Source: DATEPR01 sp963780635 (GTDB taxonomy: Bacteria > Actinomycetota > Actinomycetes > Mycobacteriales > Pseudonocardiaceae). From it: a DNA stretch of 64,000 nucleotides. A program made the position numbers and the translations under genes. Location of the stretch: assembly GCA_963780635.1 (NCBI GenBank), contig CAWACW010000012.1:744001-808000 (forward strand), given 5' to 3'. Below, in pieces: positions 60,420 through 64,000 of this stretch (position 1 is its first letter; the number at the start of each line of letters is the position of its first letter). A model generated the notes under the pieces. It saw only the letters and a program-made list of their open reading frames with translations. It searched no databases and was not told where the DNA came from.

Positions 60420-61718
60420 ACGAAGAGCGATGCCGAACCGTCGCGCGCCCGCGAGGCCGATCGCCAGGTCGGCATCCCACACGGGCTGACGGTCGAACAG
60501 CTGGCGCGCGGTGGCCGGATCCGCACCGCGATCGCGCTGACCGGTCCCGCGTTCGTCGCGTCGGTCGCCTACATCGATCCAGGCAACTTCGTCACGAACT
60601 TCACGGGCGGTTCCCGGTACGGCTACGACCTGCTGTGGGTCGTGGTGGCGTCCAGCGCGATCGCGATCCTCGTGCAGTATCTGTCGGCGAAGGTGGGGCT
60701 GGCCACCGGCAGGAGCCTGCCCGCCGTGTGCGCCGACGTGCTGCCGCGCGGGGTCAACCTGCTGCTGTGGCTGCAGGCCGAACTGGTCGCCGTCGCGACG
60801 GATCTGGCCGAGTTCGTCGGGGCGGCGCTGGGCCTGCACCTGTTGTTCGGGATCGGCCTGTTCCCGGCTGGGCTCGTCACCGCCGTCGTCGCGTTCGCCA
60901 TCCTCGGGCTGCGCAGCCGGGGCTACCGCATGTTCGAGATCGCGGTGCTGGTCACGATGTTGCTGGTCGCGCTCGGCTTCGGCTATCTGTTCCTGTCGGG
61001 CGGCAAGCAGGACTACGCGGCGCTGGCCGGCGGCCTGGTGCCCGGTCTGCGGCAGAGCGGCGAACTGGGTATCGGCGTCGGCATCATCGGCGCGACCGTG
61101 ATGCCGCACGTCATCTATCTGCACTCGGCGCTGCAGGCCGACCGGGTCGCCGCCACCACTCCCGCGCAGCGGCAGGTGCTGCTGGTGCACAACCGCTGGG
61201 ACTGCGTCATCGGGCTCGGGATCGCCGGGCTGGTGAACGTGGCGATGCTGTGTGTCGCCGCCGTGCTGCCCGGACAGGGTCCGGCGGCCGGCGATCTCGT
61301 GGCGATCCACCATGCGATCGGCGTCGAGGTCGGCACCGTCGCGGCGGTCGCGTTCGCGGTGGCGTTGGTCGCGGCCGGGCTCGGTTCGGCGAGCGTCGCC
61401 ACGTATGCGGGCCAGGTGGTGATGGAGGGCTTCATGCACTGGCGGATCCCGCTGCTGGTGCGCCGCGCCGTGACGATGCTGCCGTCGCTGGTGGTGCTGG
61501 CCGTGACCAGCGATGTGGGCGGACCGCTGCTGCTCTCGCAGATCGCGCTCTCGTTCGGCATCCCGTTCGCGCTGGTGCCGATGATCGTCGTGTCGCGCCG
61601 GCGGGACATCATGGGAGACATGGTCAACCGCCGGGTCACCACGATCGTGGTGTCGGTGGCTGCCGCGGTCGTGACCGCGCTCAACGTGTACCTGCTGGTC
61701 TCCCTCGCACGCTCCTGA
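60420..61718 (+). CDS. Nramp-family divalent metal (Mn2+/Fe2+) transporter
   Basis: About 432 aa with 11 membrane segments. The TM1 metal-binding motif appears as D-P-G-N in YIDPGNFVTNFTGG, and TM6 carries GATVMPHVIYLHSALQADR. The first canonical start in this frame (GTG 60642) would remove TM1, and the in-frame stop at 60369-60371 leaves no ATG, GTG or TTG before TM1. The best site is ACG at 60420, right after GGAGGACGC, giving TKSDAEPSRARE. It is either a rare ACG start or an ATG with a base error. It uptakes manganese or iron at the cytoplasmic membrane. Confidence 0.85.
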   Translation, partial: TKSDAEPSRAREADRQVGIPHGLTVEQLARGGRIRTAIALTGPAFVASVAYIDPGNFVTNFTGGSRYGYDLLWVVVASSAIAILVQYLSAKVGLATGRSLPAVCADVLPRGVNLLLWLQAELVAVATDLAEFVGAALGLHLLFGIGLFPAGLVTAVVAFAILGLRSRGYRMFEIAVLVTMLLVALGFGYLFLSGGKQDYAALAGGLVPGLRQSGELGIGVGIIGATVMPHVIYLHSALQADRVAATTPAQRQVLLVHNRWDCVIGLGIAGLVNVAMLCVAAVLPGQGPAAGDLVAIHHAIGVEVGTVAAVAFAVALVAAGLGSASVATYAGQVVMEGFMHWRIPLLVRRAVTMLPSLVVLAVTSDVGGPLLLSQIALSFGIPFALVPMIVVSRRRDIMGDMVNRRVTTIVVSVAAAVVTALNVYLLVSLARS

Positions 61719-61750
61719 ACCGGCGCCGCGCGCGGCACTAGACTGCCCGC

Positions 61751-62932
61751 ATGACGCTGGACCGGACAGTCCGCAGTGACCGGAGCGAGATCCACCCCGG
61801 CCTCGCGAACGGTCCGATCTATCTGGACTACAACGCGACCACACCGATCGATGCGCGGGTCGTCGACTCGATGCTGCCGTACCTGACGTCCGGGTTCGGC
61901 AATCCGTCCAGCGACCACGACTACGGCACCGGCCCTCGCGGTGCGCTCAGCCGCGCGCGCGACGACATCTCCGCGCTGGTCGGCGGACGCGGCGGCCGGA
62001 TCGTCCTGACTGGATCCGGGTCCGAAGCGGACAATCTCGCGATCCGCGGCGCGGTACTGGCGACCAGTCGCCGCCACGTGGTCACGCAGGCCACCGAGCA
62101 TCCCGCGGTGCTGCAGACGTGCCGCGCGCTGGTCCGCTTGCACGGTGTCACGCTCACCGTGCTGCCGGTCGATCGCGACGGGCTGGTCGACCCGGCACAG
62201 TTGGCCGAGGCCGTCACCGACGGCACGGCACTGGTGTCGATCATGGCCGCCAACAACGAGACCGGTGCGATCCAACCGATCGCCGCACTCGCCGCGATCG
62301 CGCACGAGCGCGGCGCCGTATTCCACTGCGACGCGGCACAGACCGTCGGCAAGATCCCGGTCGACGTCGGGGTGTCCGGTGTGGACCTGCTGACCGTGGT
62401 GGGCCACAAGCTGTACGCGCCCAAGGGAGTCGGCGCGCTGTACGTGCGGGCCGGGACCGCCCTGGAGCCACTGGTGTACGGCGGCGGCCAGGAAGGCGGG
62501 CTGCGCGCAGGCACCGAGAACGTCGCGCTCGCCGTCGGGTTGGGCACGGCGGCCCGGCTCGCGTCCGACGCGCTGGCCGACGGCGAGCCGGACCGGATCC
62601 GGCTGCTGCGCGACCGCCTGCACGTCCGGTTGGCCGGCGCACTGCCCGGCCGGGTGCAGCGCAACGGACCTCTCGAGCCGCGACTGCCCAACACGCTGAA
62701 CGTGAGCGTGCGAGGCATCGCGGGGCACGCGCTGCTGGAGACGGTGCCGGGGGTCGCCGCGTCGACCGGGTCGGCCTGCCACAGTGGCACGCACGAACCG
62801 TCACCGGTGTTGAGCGCGATGGGCTTGCCCGCCGAGCGGGCGCTGGCCGCGCTGCGACTGTCGCTGGGCCGCTGGAGCACCGAGGACGACGTGGACAGGG
62901 CGGCGGATCTGATCGCCGCTGCCGCTGCGTAG
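61751..62932 (+). CDS. NifS/IscS-like cysteine desulfurase (possible selenium donor)
   Basis: A 393-aa class V aminotransferase-fold PLP enzyme. IYLDYNATTPIDARVVDSM, SGSEADNLAIRG, EHPAVLQ, the PLP-lysine in VGHKLYAPKGVGAL, and the catalytic-cysteine loop STGSACHSGTHEP are clear. The gene lies 33 bp after the Nramp stop. Its proximity to selABCD and fdhA suggests that it supplies selenide from selenocysteine or sulfur for the Fe-S and molybdopterin maturation of Fdh. This is inferred from context. Confidence 0.88.
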   Translation: MTLDRTVRSDRSEIHPGLANGPIYLDYNATTPIDARVVDSMLPYLTSGFGNPSSDHDYGTGPRGALSRARDDISALVGGRGGRIVLTGSGSEADNLAIRGAVLATSRRHVVTQATEHPAVLQTCRALVRLHGVTLTVLPVDRDGLVDPAQLAEAVTDGTALVSIMAANNETGAIQPIAALAAIAHERGAVFHCDAAQTVGKIPVDVGVSGVDLLTVVGHKLYAPKGVGALYVRAGTALEPLVYGGGQEGGLRAGTENVALAVGLGTAARLASDALADGEPDRIRLLRDRLHVRLAGALPGRVQRNGPLEPRLPNTLNVSVRGIAGHALLETVPGVAASTGSACHSGTHEPSPVLSAMGLPAERALAALRLSLGRWSTEDDVDRAADLIAAAAA

Positions 62933-63063
62933 TCCGGCGCGCACGCTGCGACGCAGGGCGGCGATCCCATTCGGGCACGCCGGAATTCGCCCGGCCTGCC
63001 GGCATTCTGCTCGGCGATCGGGAAACAGTTCGCAGGCTGACGAACGCCCGCCGAACCGCAAAA

Positions 63064-63106
63064 GGGAGCGCCGGTCGCCCGCTCGCGACCGGCGCTCCCC
63101 GTTTTT
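63064..63106. terminator. Perfect 15-bp hairpin followed by a T-tract
   Basis: GGGAGCGCCGGTCGC (63064-63078) pairs with GCGACCGGCGCTCCC (63085-63099) around a 6-nt loop, then CGTTTTT follows; AAA precedes it. A textbook Rho-independent terminator for the nifS-like gene, also usable for the convergent small gene. Confidence 0.92.
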
Positions 63107-63118
63107 ACGGGTGCCGGA

Positions 63119-63274
63119 TCAGTACCAGTGGGCACGCCCGCCGATCTTGCGGCCAGTTCCACCGACCACAGCCAGCACGACACCGGCGAGTGCGAGGATG
63201 ATGCCGATAGTCCAGAGCACCGGAATACCGACCACGAAGCCGACGATCAACAGAATGACGCCGAGCGCAATCAC
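63119..63274 (-). CDS. Small DUF6131-like membrane protein
   Basis: A 51-aa protein with two hydrophobic segments (ALGVILLIVGFVVGI and WTIGIILALAGVVLAVVG) and a basic tail ending RKIGGRAHWY, as in short actinobacterial membrane proteins of the DUF6131 type. AAGGAG lies 10 bp before the GTG at 63274. Function unknown. Confidence 0.75.
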   Translation of the reverse strand: MIALGVILLIVGFVVGIPVLWTIGIILALAGVVLAVVGGTGRKIGGRAHWY

Positions 63275-63525
63275 TGATTCATCACTCCTTTTCGCTGACG
63301 GCGCCCTCACCAACGCGGGGCATCCCGTTCCTGCCATGAGAATGCCCAGACCGCAGCGGTGCGAAACTAGGCCGTTCGGACCAACGACGCGGTTGTGGTG
63401 CCATGAGGTGCGACGCAGCGCATTTCTTTGGTTTTCGCGTTTTGTTTTCGCGTCGTATGGGTAGTGGTGGCTGCCACTGGAAAAGTCGCTTGCCCGATGC
63501 TCCGGTGCTGGCAAGGCTGCACGGC

Positions 63526-64000
63526 ATGCCGCAGATCACACCGCTGTACGAGGACCTCGACTTCCACGGGCCGCTGTCGCGGGCCAGGGCCGACCAGCTG
63601 ATCGCGTCACTCGGACCGTTGGGTGGCCGGCGTGTGGTCGATCTGGGTTGTGGCTGGGCGGAACTGCTGTTGCGGGCGGTGGCGACCGAGCCAACGGCCG
63701 CCGGCTTCGGCATCGACCTGGACGCGGTCGCGATCGAGCACGGCACCGCGAACGCGAAGGCCCGCGGTCTGGCCGGCCGCGTCGTGCTGGAGGTCGGCGA
63801 CGCCGGGAGCTGGGCCGGGGACGCGGACGTGCTGGTGGTCAACGGCGCGACTCACGTGTGGGGCGGGGATCCGGTCGAGCACACCGGCAACGCCCTCGCG
63901 GCGGCACACGAGTTGCTGCGGCCGGGCGGCAGGCTGCTGCTGGGCGAAGGGTTCTGGCAGCGCGAGCCCGAACCGGGCCGGCTCGCCGCGGCGGGCATCC
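63526..64000 (+). CDS. SAM-dependent methyltransferase (partial, runs off the window)
   Basis: Starts at the ATG at 63526 (MPQITPLYEDLDFHGPLSRA) and stays open to the end of the window, 158 codons. VVDLGCGWAELLLRA is the SAM-binding motif, GIDLD the acidic strand end, and LRPGGRLLLGEGFW the typical post-motif strand. It resembles class I methyltransferases of small molecules. An AT-richer stretch (63415-63460) upstream may carry its promoter. Confidence 0.85.
   Translation, partial: MPQITPLYEDLDFHGPLSRARADQLIASLGPLGGRRVVDLGCGWAELLLRAVATEPTAAGFGIDLDAVAIEHGTANAKARGLAGRVVLEVGDAGSWAGDADVLVVNGATHVWGGDPVEHTGNALAAAHELLRPGGRLLLGEGFWQREPEPGRLAAAGI

Overview
The window is a very GC-rich stretch of an actinomycete chromosome. 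Codon use, GTG starts, TGATG/ATGA gene overlaps and the protein families (ECF41-type sigma factor, SCO6745-like protein, DUF6401, Ser/Thr kinase with a Gly-rich tail, SAM methyltransferase of the PF04672 type) all fit a filamentous member of the Pseudonocardiales or a close relative; this placement is inference.

Layout. 1-1.04 kb is a gene-free block of short imperfect repeats. 1.04-3.84 kb holds a PrmC/HemK-like methyltransferase and an NhaA antiporter fused to a DsbA-like domain. 3.85-24.27 kb is an extracellular contractile injection system (eCIS, phage-tail-like) locus: sheath, three tube-type proteins, LysM/tube adaptor, VgrG-like spike, gp25-like and J-like baseplate proteins, tail protein I, PAAR tip, DUF4255 cap protein, a DUF4157 'eCIS core' protein and two single-pass membrane proteins. 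Two LuxR-type regulators on the opposite strand interrupt it. I find no AAA+ ATPase and no tape-measure protein in or near the locus. A large secreted TolB-like protein follows (24.3-27.1 kb), then an MFS pump, a mechanosensitive-channel-like protein, a kinase, a methyltransferase, a decayed uppP, and an NfeD-like/flotillin pair.

37.5-43.3 kb is a catabolic island. An amidohydrolase diverges from an IclR regulator, followed by a CoA-transferase, a citryl-CoA-lyase-like enzyme and LigB/LigA-type extradiol dioxygenase subunits; three matching inverted repeats mark a likely IclR regulon. 43.3-51.7 kb is mixed accessory content: sigma factor, MarR, cupin, TetR/MFS, lactonase-like hydrolase and two CrcB fluoride channels.

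52.5-62.9 kb encodes a selenocysteine system: selD, tRNA-Sec (anticodon TCA), selB, selA and a formate dehydrogenase gene whose in-frame UGA is followed by a SECIS hairpin with a GGUCU loop. An Nramp transporter and a NifS-like enzyme follow. The window ends inside a SAM methyltransferase.

Two themes cut across the window. First, at least three families of short interspersed repeats occupy intergenic space; one shares its core motif with the DNA encoding the huge Ser/Gly-rich linker of the eCIS core protein. Second, several genes carry single frameshifts (eCIS core protein, DUF4255, RlmJ-like). The formate dehydrogenase break is not a frameshift but a selenocysteine codon.
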